Notes: generated by a model not told the origin, from the sequence alone. A stretch of DNA of 7,161 bases from Aquabacterium sp. (GCA_017989885.1 JAGNPA010000089.1:1-7161), one strand, 5' to 3'; positions 1 to 5,280 are shown, counted from the stretch's first letter. Made by a program: numbers and translations.

Positions 1-2
1 CG

Positions 3-92
3 TCGTGGTCGAAGGATGAGGCGATCGCGACCAGGTTCGCCAAGATCGGCGCAGGTAAGTTCAGACCGCTGCGACCAATGCCATCGGCTTAA
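3..92 (+). CDS. Possible 3' end of an upstream gene (partial, doubtful)
   Basis: One plus-strand frame is open from the window edge to a TAA at 90-92. It encodes about 29 residues, including the stretch WSKDEAIATRFAKIGAGKF, which looks like ordinary soluble protein. No family can be named from so short a tail. Against it, another frame is open for longer (to a TAG at 169-171), and a minus-strand frame over the same bases also gives protein-like sequence. The reading frame is therefore not secure. Confidence 0.18.
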   Translation, partial: SWSKDEAIATRFAKIGAGKFRPLRPMPSA

Positions 93-143
93 CGTGCTTT
101 ATTCTCCGTTTTCTGAGACGACCCCTAGTACCTCTTTAGCATC

Positions 144-151
144 TATAAAAT
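144..151 (+). promoter_or_regulatory. Possible -10 element upstream of the 164-aa gene
   Basis: TATAAAAT lies 30 bases before the ATG at 181, in an AT-richer patch. It resembles a sigma-70 -10 box. I see no convincing -35 at 16-18 bases spacing, so this is only a candidate. Confidence 0.25.
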
Positions 152-180
152 CATTCTCCATTGCGCAGTAGACATCGGTC

Positions 181-675
181 ATGAATAACCCGACAAGCGC
201 AGCTATCGCTGACTGCAGGGAAGGTTTGCGCATCCTAGGGACGGCAGAGCACGTAAGCTACGAGATCGCACACCATTTCATTCAGCACACAGCCTTTTGG
301 GACCACCCCAGTGGTAGCTGGGTCAGAGCCCCCAAACATGCGGATCGCCTAGAAGAAGGCGAGCATGGCTGGGAAGTCCCTTTTGGTGCGAACCGTTTCC
401 TAGTTGCTCGTGCGCTGCGCTTTTGCATCGGAGATGTCGAGTGCTTCCTTCGTGAAGTAGAGATTGATGAAAGGCCGTCTTACTCTTGGCTTTGCTATGA
501 ACTAAGGCAGTGCGTCCGTGGGTCCGTAGGGAATCACCTAGGCGACATCTACGGAGGTCGCTACCCTGAGCATGGCGATTTCATGCTTTTTGGAACACAA
601 GGAATCCACCTTCCAAGCTTCGTACAAATCGTCGTCCTCACTGCGCGGTTACCGAGGCACTTCGAAAAAACGTAG
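181..675 (+). CDS. Hypothetical protein, 164 aa, not recognised
   Basis: I do not recognise a family. The protein looks soluble, with no signal peptide and no membrane segment. It is rich in aromatic residues, His and Cys: His at about 24, 31, 32, 36 and 42, Cys at about 12, 82, 88, 105 and 111, and repeated Trp near 40, 47, 64 and 103. It opens with a helical stretch (residues about 6-36) and has a Gly/His/Asp-rich centre, HLGDIYGGRYPEHGD, at about 118-132. An in-frame TAG lies four codons before the ATG at 181, so no earlier start is possible. There is no clear Shine-Dalgarno before this ATG; a TTG at 226, just after AGGGAAGG, is an alternative start. Base composition is visibly less GC-rich (about half GC) than the other genes here, and it stands alone with no co-directed partner nearby. 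This fits a transferred accessory gene. It is probably a real gene; its function is unknown. Confidence 0.65.
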   Translation: MNNPTSAAIADCREGLRILGTAEHVSYEIAHHFIQHTAFWDHPSGSWVRAPKHADRLEEGEHGWEVPFGANRFLVARALRFCIGDVECFLREVEIDERPSYSWLCYELRQCVRGSVGNHLGDIYGGRYPEHGDFMLFGTQGIHLPSFVQIVVLTARLPRHFEKT

Positions 676-1052
676 TTGGTTGCGAGACCACGGCACTTAT
701 CGCTCTTACGGTGGCCTCGAGTGTAAAGGGCCGGCGCAGCCAGGCGCCGCAGACGCGGACCCTTGACGCCCCGCTGGACAAAACGCTGAGCTGGAGGGCT
801 GGGAAGCTTGTGACCCCCAGCCCCCTAGCCCCTGCGAGAAGGGCAGGTGTGGGCAGCGCCCATGGTTTGCCAGCGGTGCAGGGCACAGCATACCGCCCCC
901 TGCTGCCACGCCCAGCCCGACCACGTCCCCGCCAAGGGCGTCCACTGCCTGCAGCCTGACCGCGAAACGGTGGGGCTGCTGAACTGCCGGCCATCGAGAA
1001 GCGCCAACGCCTCATGCTGCCTCGGATGCCGACAGTGTCTCCCGGGGAAACA
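676..1052. other. GC-rich, hairpin-rich stretch without a credible gene
   Basis: Several overlapping ORFs run through this stretch on both strands. They are Arg/Gly/Pro-rich or Cys/Trp-rich and look like shadows of GC-rich DNA. What is visible is secondary structure. GGGCTGGG at 796-803 faces CCCAGCCC at 816-823. GCAGGG at 878-883 faces CCCTGC at 898-903. A short TGGGC/GCCCA hairpin lies around 850-862. From memory only, similar GC-rich non-coding segments occur between genes of integrative and conjugative elements of proteobacteria, often annotated with spurious hypothetical proteins; I cannot verify a match here. It could be a structured RNA, a decayed gene, or spacer DNA. Confidence 0.4.
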
Positions 1053-1054
1053 CT
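1034..1054. terminator. Near-palindromic hairpin at the 3' end of the 42-aa ORF
   Basis: AGTGT at 1034-1038 pairs with ACACT at 1050-1054, and inner TCC/GGA pairs surround a CCCGGG centre. On the plus strand it is followed by ATTTTG, a weak T-run. On the minus strand it begins inside the stop codon of the 42-codon ORF. It could end transcription from either side, although neither side has a full U-tract. Confidence 0.35.
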
Positions 1055-1181
1055 ATTTTGACCTTCCTTTGAGCTTCGCTTCTGCCCATGCCACTAGCCG
1101 CTTCCCAAGCATGAGGAGTGTGGGATACATGACAAGGAGCACCGCAGGGGCAACGATCTCAGTGACGAGTTTTTCTGCCAT
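1053..1181 (-). CDS. Small single-helix membrane peptide, 42 aa
   Basis: This 43-codon minus-strand ORF runs from ATG (1181-1179) to TAG (1055-1053). A TTGAGG Shine-Dalgarno sits with GAGG six bases before the ATG, which is good spacing and the reason for this start. The product begins MAEK and has a hydrophobic helix from about residue 5 to 26, including LVTEIVAPAVLLVMYP. It ends in a basic amphipathic tail (K27, R28, K36, K38, R40, K42), which predicts one membrane span with a cytoplasmic C-terminus. An Ala-Pro early in the helix followed by hydrophobic residues and a basic tail is a layout shared with type I toxin peptides of the Fst/Ldr kind. I infer only a resemblance in layout, not membership. 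A hairpin overlaps the stop codon. No function can be assigned; it could also be a chance ORF. Confidence 0.45.
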   Translation of the reverse strand: MAEKLVTEIVAPAVLLVMYPTLLMLGKRLVAWAEAKLKGRSK

Positions 1182-1517
1182 GTCCAGCCTCAATGTTTCA
1201 AACGATGCGGATACCGCCTGCGCCTAAAAAGGGGTCCATCAGTCGGCGCAACCGAGAACAGATGTGATTGCCATCCTTGCCGATCCTGTTGCATAGGGGT
1301 GCCCTTTTTGTTCGTAGGCGCACGCCCGAAAACCTTTTCAGAAAGCTGTGCGCAAAAAAGGTAAGACCTCGATCGGCGCTCCGCTTCATTCAATTCTGCT
1401 TTCACTCCGCAGCACGGTGGTGTGGTCACGACCGCCGAACAGTTGCTGGAGTCCCCTTACCAAGCTGCACTTCGCGCTCAATGAGCAATGGACGCCCCCC
1501 TCGTGCTGGGCAACTGC
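1182..1517. other. Intergenic stretch with nothing firm
   Basis: The ORFs here overlap one another on both strands, lack ribosome binding sites and look like shadows. One inverted repeat is visible: GCGCAC at about 1318 facing GTGCGC at about 1348, followed by a run of six A. On the minus strand the matching T-run comes before the stem, so it is not a terminator in either direction. I see no RNA gene or mobile element. Confidence 0.35.
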
Positions 1518-1553
1518 TTTTATGTTCTCTTTTTGATACTGGCGAACATAAAA
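1518..1553. promoter_or_regulatory. Perfect 10-bp inverted repeat, candidate operator of the XRE gene
   Basis: TTTTATGTTC (1518-1527) and GAACATAAAA (1544-1553) are exact reverse complements separated by 16 bases. The right arm ends 38 bases before the ATG at 1592. A -35-like TTGATA (1533-1538) lies in the spacer, but no good -10 follows at normal spacing; each arm contains an outward-facing CATAAA. Position and symmetry suit a dimeric repressor, and autoregulation by the adjacent XRE protein is the simplest inference. Confidence 0.5.
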
Positions 1554-1554
1554 C

Positions 1555-1588
1555 CCCTCCTCCATGATGACGACACATTCACGGAGGG
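1555..1588 (+). promoter_or_regulatory. Ribosome binding site of the XRE gene with possible masking stem
   Basis: GGAGGG (1583-1588) lies just before the ATG at 1592 and supports that start, though the gap of three to four bases is short. CCCTCC at 1555-1560 is its exact complement, 22 bases upstream. In the mRNA the two could pair and hide the ribosome binding site. This would matter only if transcription starts upstream of 1555. Confidence 0.3.
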
Positions 1589-1591
1589 TAT

Positions 1592-2869
1592 ATGGGTCGT
1601 CCATCATTCAAGATCGATCGCCAGCGGCTGCGCGAACTGCGCGACGAAAGGGGGCTGAGTCAAGCCGACCTGGCGAGCGCGCTCTGCGAACGTCTGGGCC
1701 TCGACGAGCAGGATCCAGACACGAGCACCGCCAGCTATCGGCGCATCGAGGCGCGAGGAAGAACGAGCCGCAAGCGAGCCGAAGCCATCGCCCAGATCCT
1801 CGATGTCACACTGGCGGAGCTGGAGGGCATCGTTCCGCCGGATACCGGGATCTACGAGAAACGGATTCTCGACCTTCTCGCTGAACAGCTCCGTCACGAA
1901 AACGTCGTCCTGAAGAGCGCGCTGGATGAAGCGTGCAGTGACGGTTCCGATTCCGAGGATGGGCTGGCGTCGATGGCGCGCAATGTGGCCAGGCGCATTG
2001 AAGCCGCGCAACTCGCACGCAACCCTGGCGAGCTTGCCGAGCTGTCACGACTCACCGGGTTGAGTGAAGGCGAGATTCTGGAACCAGCGCATGTGGACGG
2101 TCACTGGCTGGTGGTGGCCAGCTGCCCGATCTACACCCGCACGGAGCTCGTGCTCGGTACGGCCGGCGTGATGACGCTGATTCCTGAGATTGTCGGCATG
2201 CTTCTCGAGGACTTTGGAAGCGACGGCCGGATCCGGATGCACCGTGCCCCACCGTGGTACCGGCTCGAGATCGATCCGCTTTGCGGTCGATTCACGACCT
2301 GGATCGACTTTGTCCGCTGCCTTCCCGACGCCAGGGGCGTTCGCTGGCTGAAGCCTGGCTGGCGTGATGTCTTCTTGTTGGAAGAACCTTTGCTGACCTG
2401 GGCGCGTTCCGCCGCGAATTTCGTGACCAGCTTCGACGGCTCTCCTACGCCAGGTGATGTACGCCGGCTTCGGCTTCAGGTGACTGAATACAACGGCGAA
2501 TCGGGTGAGCGCATCTCGGAACAGATCGTCTCTGGAGCTCTGGAAGAGGTCCCCGACGAAAGACTCGCAGCCGAGCGGGAAGTCGGAAAAAGTCACCTTG
2601 TCGCAACGTGGACGCTTGGAGCCGCCCTCCAGGAGATCCTCGAGCCGCACCTTTCGGCCTACCCGCGTCAGTGCTGGGAAGTCACCGTGACAGACGACGG
2701 GTGCGCGCTCTATCTGTGGCCGACCGGAGGCGCGCCAGGGGGCCGGTATGGCTTGCGGTACCGGATCCAGCTCGTCGAAGAGACTGCGCCCGGGCTGTTT
2801 GGGGCAGCGCCCTGGCGGCACAAGGATCGGGTAGCCCTGAAGCAGCACATCGAAGCGTGGCTTAGCTAG
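1592..2869 (+). CDS. XRE-type helix-turn-helix protein with a large uncharacterised C-terminal region, 425 aa
   Basis: This is a DNA-binding regulator by its N-terminus. Residues about 8-79 form an XRE/Cro-type fold: RQRLRELRDERGLSQADLA (10-28) is the classic first helix plus helix-turn-helix entry. STASYRRIEARG (45-56) is the recognition helix with the family's YxxIE signature, and AEAIAQILDVTLAELEG (63-79) closes the fold. A loop at about 36-44 (GLDEQDPDT) lengthens the turn. Residues about 85-150 are helical and charged; RNPGELAELSRLTGLSEGEI, at about 138-157, could be a second helical module. The remainder, from about 165 to 425, is a mixed fold rich in Trp, Leu and Arg with no motif I know. 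At 425 residues it is several times longer than simple XRE repressors, so the C-terminus probably senses a ligand or binds a partner (inference). There is no membrane segment. A strong ribosome binding site and an inverted repeat precede it, and a hairpin, a micropeptide gene and a HicA-like gene follow on the same strand. Confidence 0.9.
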   Translation: MGRPSFKIDRQRLRELRDERGLSQADLASALCERLGLDEQDPDTSTASYRRIEARGRTSRKRAEAIAQILDVTLAELEGIVPPDTGIYEKRILDLLAEQLRHENVVLKSALDEACSDGSDSEDGLASMARNVARRIEAAQLARNPGELAELSRLTGLSEGEILEPAHVDGHWLVVASCPIYTRTELVLGTAGVMTLIPEIVGMLLEDFGSDGRIRMHRAPPWYRLEIDPLCGRFTTWIDFVRCLPDARGVRWLKPGWRDVFLLEEPLLTWARSAANFVTSFDGSPTPGDVRRLRLQVTEYNGESGERISEQIVSGALEEVPDERLAAEREVGKSHLVATWTLGAALQEILEPHLSAYPRQCWEVTVTDDGCALYLWPTGGAPGGRYGLRYRIQLVEETAPGLFGAAPWRHKDRVALKQHIEAWLS

Positions 2870-2899
2870 CCCGCCGTCCAATCCCACCTATCAACTCAG

Positions 2900-2930
2900 C
2901 GAGCGAGGGTACGCCTCGGGCCCCCGCTCG
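2900..2930 (+). other. Hairpin between the XRE gene and the micropeptide gene
   Basis: CGAGCG (2900-2905) pairs with CGCTCG (2925-2930). After one mismatch the stem continues with GGG (2907-2909) and CCC (2921-2923). A competing inner stem, CGAGG (2904-2908) with CCTCG (2914-2918), could form instead. No T-run follows, so an intrinsic terminator is not supported. It could attenuate or stabilise the message between the two genes. Confidence 0.35.
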
Positions 2931-2966
2931 TCCGCAAATTCCGGGGCACTTCCACAGGAGATGAAC

Positions 2967-3047
2967 ATGAACCACCTCGAAAACGGACCGAGCAAGACTG
3001 GTAATCCGTCCGGCCCTGGCCGGGGTAACAACCCGCCGCGCAAGTAA
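2967..3047 (+). CDS. Gly/Pro/Asn-rich micropeptide, 26 aa
   Basis: This is too short for standard gene calling but has the clearest ribosome binding site in the region. AGGAG at 2956-2960 directly abuts an ATG at 2961, which is too close to use, and lies six bases before a second in-frame ATG at 2967, which is ideal; the start is therefore set at 2967. The product begins MNHLENGPS, and residues 10-26 read KTGNPSGPGRGNNPPRK. It is basic, with no hydrophobic segment and almost no predicted secondary structure. Its composition suggests a disordered nucleic-acid- or protein-binding tail. It lies 97 bases after the XRE gene and 48 bases before the HicA-like gene, on the same strand. The message is structured: CCGGC/GCCGG arms lie inside the gene (3010-3023) and a long hairpin follows 11 bases after the stop. 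I do not recognise a named family; candidate roles are antitoxin peptide, leader peptide or signal. Confidence 0.55.
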   Translation: MNHLENGPSKTGNPSGPGRGNNPPRK

Positions 3048-3058
3048 CACACCGGCAA

Positions 3059-3089
3059 CCAGGTCCATGCGGTACCCGCATGGACCTGG
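3059..3089 (+). other. Strong hairpin with 14-bp perfect arms and a 3-base loop
   Basis: CCAGGTCCATGCGG (3059-3072) and CCGCATGGACCTGG (3076-3089) are exact complements around TAC. It starts 11 bases after the micropeptide stop and ends six bases before the GTG at 3096 where the HicA-like frame may start. No T-run follows, so it is not a standard intrinsic terminator. Its place suggests a 3' mRNA-stability element, an attenuator, or a structure limiting translation of the next gene, which lacks a visible ribosome binding site. Confidence 0.65.
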
Positions 3090-3095
3090 CGCTCT

Positions 3096-3323
3096 GTGAT
3101 GGCGCTAATCCAGATGAAATACAGTACTTGCAAGGACGTCGATTCGCTCGTGCGCTCGCTGCTGCGGGAAGGCTGGCGTTTTCACCGTGGAAAGAAGCAT
3201 GGGCGTCTCACGCCACCGTCAGGGCGCTTGTTTGTGACTGTTTCCTGCTCGCCGAGCGACAGAAGGACCTTTCTGAACCTGCGGAGTCAGGTCAGGCATG
3301 TCATGACGGGACTACGGCAGTAG
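3096..3323 (+). CDS. HicA-like small protein, 75 aa (candidate mRNA-interferase fold)
   Basis: The layout follows the HicA/YcfA double-stranded-RNA-binding-like fold: an N-terminal helix (about 13-26, KDVDSLVRSLLREG), then GW (26-27), a basic strand RFHRGKKHGRL (28-38) and a strand PSGRLFVTV (41-49). SPSDRR (52-57) precedes a C-terminal helix (about 58-70). In HicA toxins the catalytic His sits in a GSH motif in the strand after the first helix; here H35 in GKKHG is at that place, so the Ser is replaced. The closing SPSD...N.R pattern differs from the usual HicA ending and suggests a divergent branch. Length matches the family (60-80 aa). GTG 3096, ATG 3099 and ATG 3114 are all possible starts; none has a clear ribosome binding site, and the last gives the most family-like N-terminus. 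No HicB antitoxin gene follows. The XRE protein or the micropeptide upstream could take that place (inference). It may equally be a non-toxic RNA-binding relative. Confidence 0.7.
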   Translation: MMALIQMKYSTCKDVDSLVRSLLREGWRFHRGKKHGRLTPPSGRLFVTVSCSPSDRRTFLNLRSQVRHVMTGLRQ

Positions 3324-3326
3324 GAA

Positions 3327-3686
3327 AACCCAGCAGTGGCGCGTGTTGTAGCGCATGGTGATAACTTTTGAGCAACTCTCAGCCACGTACATCGGGAGTG
3401 AGAATTTCAAGCCTGTTGTACGCTAGAACCCAGCAACGGCGCGGGCTTCAGCAGAAAGGTGATAGTTTTTGGGGAAGTTTCAGATGCGTGCTCGGCGAGG
3501 AGGAAAACGTCCGTCCCCGCAGAGGCTCCCTGGACGCCAAGAACCCAGCACTGGAGCGGGTTCCAGCGGCATGGCAAGAAATCTGTGACGCCTTGAACAT
3601 CCGAAGCACGCCGGGGGAAAAGTGAGGGTTTGTGAGCAGTTTTGGCGGTCGCTCGACCCCTAAGGTGACAACTTTTGGGGGCGAGC
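3327..3686 (+). repeat. Three degenerate direct repeats of about 100-120 bases plus a partial fourth
   Basis: Copies begin with AACCCAGCA at 3327, 3427 and 3542, giving spacings of exactly 100 and then 115 bases. Each head reads AACCCAGCA, then a two-base variable site, then a GGCGCGGG-like block and a TTCAGC-like block. A second shared block, AAAGGTGATAGTTTTTGGGG in its 3452-3471 form, recurs as variants at about 3354, 3617 and 3661. In the third copy GAACCC (3541-3546) and GGGTTC (3558-3563) form a hairpin that is eroded in the other copies. This is not CRISPR: units are long, divergent and lack uniform spacers. It looks like an ageing tandem duplication, or an array of a structured non-coding element, directly behind the HicA-like gene. 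Confidence 0.6.
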
Positions 3687-3693
3687 AGCCCCC

Positions 3694-3935
3694 CATTGGA
3701 CGAAACGGCGTCGACTGTCCAATGTCGCGCGCGGTGCGGCCGAAGGCCTCGAAGGTCCCGCCGGGACGGAACGGCTGGATCCGACCCAGACCGGACGGTC
3801 GCTGAATCGAGGGCTTTGCGACGTCTTCCTGCAGAAACCCGCCATTCGCGAGCGACCTTTGAATCGATGGAGAATCTGCGTATGCATTGCGACGTCCCGT
3901 TTGGACGGAACGGCGCGGACTCATCAATATGCGGG
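3694..3935. repeat. Second family of diverged repeats with inverted arms
   Basis: TTGGACGAAACGGCG at 3696-3710 recurs as TTGGACGGAACGGCG at 3901-3915, exactly 205 bases on; similarity continues for about 20 more bases. A third, shorter copy, GGGACGGAACGGC, is at 3763-3775. The first copy is framed by a perfect 8-bp inverted pair, CATTGGAC (3694-3701) and GTCCAATG (3717-3724). TTGCGACGTC recurs at about 3812 and 3886, and GGTCGCT/AGCGACC form an inverted pair around 3797-3860. This resembles the eroded intergenic repeats common in beta-proteobacterial accessory DNA (recollection, not verified). Confidence 0.45.
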
Positions 3936-4075
3936 CAGGAGGCAAGGCCCTGCCATCAACAGCAGCATAGTGCCGTGTGCTGCGGCCCCGTGGCCGTGCG
4001 CCAGGGTTTGCATCGACACCCGCTCTTCGGATAAGGCTGCGGATGTTTCGCGTAACCGCTGCACGATGGGCGCCG

Positions 4076-5152
4076 TCATGTTGCGGACGGACGGCGGATC
4101 ACCACCACCACCAGGGTCACCACGGTCAGCGGTACGACAAAGCTCATCATCACGCTCGAGAAGACCGGCAGCACATCATGCTGCTGCGCCGCCAGAAGCA
4201 GGTAGGCCACGTAGGCGATGTAGTAACCCAAAAAGACGCCGCCTTCCCAGCGCGCGATCTCGCGACCGGTCATGAACACCGGCAGGCAGGCCAGGGCCAC
4301 CGCCAACATCACCCAGATATCGAAGGCCAGCAGCGATGGCGCCATCGCCAGGCCCAGGTCGCCCGACACCAGCCCCGACAAGCCCAGGCAGCCCAGGATG
4401 TTGAAGGTGTTGCTGCCGACGACGTTCCCCACCGCGATATCGCGTTCGCCCTTGATCGCGGCTGTGATGCTGGTAGCCACCTCAGGCATGCTGGTGCCGG
4501 CGGCGACGATCGTCAGGCCGATGACGAGGTCGCTCACACCCATGGCCTTGGCAAAGTTCACCGAAGCCTGGACCAGGTAGTCCGAGCCGAAGACCAGCGC
4601 CACCAGACCCGCAGCGATCAATCCTATCTGCACAGCCCAGTGGCTGTCCCAGGCTCCGGTCTGAGCTGGCTTGATCTCTTCGGCAAACTCGTCCTTTGCG
4701 GCTTGGGTCTCGCGCCGCGATTGCACGACCAAGAATACGGTGTAGGCCAACAGCAGGGCAAACAGGAAGCCCCCGTCAAGGAACGAGAGCCTGCCATCCA
4801 GAGTGAGCGCCAGCAGCAACAGGCTTGCGCCCAGCATGATCGGCACCTCCTGCCGGATCAACTGGATGTTGACTACCAGCGGCGTGATCAGGGCACTGAT
4901 GCCCAAGATGAACAGCACATTGAAGATGTTGCTGCCCACCACGTTGCCGATGGCAATGTCGGTCTTGCCGTCGAGGATGGCGCCAACGCTCACCGCAACC
5001 TCGGGCGCGCTAGTGCCAAAGGCAACGATGGTGAGCCCGACGACAAGCGGGCTGATACCGACGGACATCGCCAGCTTGGACGCACCGCGAACCAGGATGT
5101 CGGCGCCGATAACCAGCAAGGTCAGGCCGCCGAGGAACAAGAGAAGGTTCAT
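4076..5152 (-). CDS. yrbG: Calcium/sodium antiporter of the CaCA family (YrbG type)
   Basis: This is an inner-membrane exchanger that moves Ca2+ out against Na+ (or H+) entry. The 358 residues are the normal bacterial length and show the two inverted alpha-repeats of the family. The first repeat has GLTIVAFGTSAPE (39-51) and GNVVGSNIFN (69-78); the second has GLTIVAAGTSMPE (212-224) and GNVVGSNTFN (242-251). E51 and E224 are the expected ion-binding glutamates, and the GTS and GN...GSN residues that complete the sites are all present. About ten membrane helices are predicted. A charged loop at about 144-172 (SRRETQAAKDEFAEEIKP) links the halves and is too short for the regulatory domain of eukaryotic exchangers. 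The start is supported by AGGA seven bases before the ATG. It is the last gene of a minus-strand run that includes a Ca2+-type P-ATPase, consistent with a calcium-export function. The family is certain; the exact ion is inferred. Confidence 0.95.
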   Translation of the reverse strand: MNLLLFLGGLTLLVIGADILVRGASKLAMSVGISPLVVGLTIVAFGTSAPEVAVSVGAILDGKTDIAIGNVVGSNIFNVLFILGISALITPLVVNIQLIRQEVPIMLGASLLLLALTLDGRLSFLDGGFLFALLLAYTVFLVVQSRRETQAAKDEFAEEIKPAQTGAWDSHWAVQIGLIAAGLVALVFGSDYLVQASVNFAKAMGVSDLVIGLTIVAAGTSMPEVATSITAAIKGERDIAVGNVVGSNTFNILGCLGLSGLVSGDLGLAMAPSLLAFDIWVMLAVALACLPVFMTGREIARWEGGVFLGYYIAYVAYLLLAAQQHDVLPVFSSVMMSFVVPLTVVTLVVVVIRRPSAT

Positions 5153-5191
5153 GATCAGTTCCTGCAGAGCTCAAAAAGTTGCCCAATACGC

Positions 5192-5197
5192 ATTATC
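5192..5197 (-). promoter_or_regulatory. Possible -10 box for the antiporter gene
   Basis: Read on the minus strand this is GATAAT, five of six matches to TATAAT, about 40 bases before the antiporter ATG. Only poor -35 candidates lie 14-18 bases further upstream. It would give the antiporter its own promoter in the 128-base gap after the membrane-protein gene. Confidence 0.25.
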
Positions 5198-5280
5198 CGC
5201 CTTGCGCGAACAGCCAAGAAATTGGCGATGGACCACTTGAGCACGGCGTCGAATACCCTTACGCGGAGGGGTGACTCCCG

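Larger units (their letters stand above)
3324..4075. other. Gene-free stretch made largely of decayed repeats
   Basis: There is no credible gene in these 752 bases: the ORFs on both strands lack ribosome binding sites, are Arg/Ser/Pro-rich and cross repeat boundaries. Two repeat families occupy 3327-3686 and 3694-3935 and are listed separately. From about 3936 to 4075 I see nothing beyond the tail end before the antiporter stop codon. No clear terminator for the antiporter is visible there. Confidence 0.6.

Noticed and set aside
638..1015. 125-codon minus-strand ORF with a modest GAGG before its start
   Set aside because: It is dominated by Arg, Gly, Ala and Ser, has no domain, overlaps the end of the 164-aa gene, and crosses hairpin-rich DNA where all frames give similar open stretches.
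847..1227. 126-codon plus-strand ORF with several Cys residues
   Set aside because: There is no ribosome binding site, the Cys spacing fits no zinc-binding pattern consistently, and its second half is antisense to the better-supported 42-aa ORF.
2045..2887. 280-codon minus-strand ORF
   Set aside because: It lies wholly opposite the XRE gene, which has a clear DNA-binding domain and ribosome binding site, and shows no motif of its own.
3368..3625. 85-codon plus-strand ORF in the repeat region
   Set aside because: It starts at a non-ATG codon without a ribosome binding site and crosses two repeat boundaries.
3327..3686. CRISPR array
   Set aside because: Units are about 100-120 bases, diverged and irregular, without short identical repeats, uniform spacers or cas genes.
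3448..3945. 165-codon minus-strand ORF
   Set aside because: It spans both repeat families, is Arg/Ser/Pro-rich, and has no ribosome binding site or recognisable domain.
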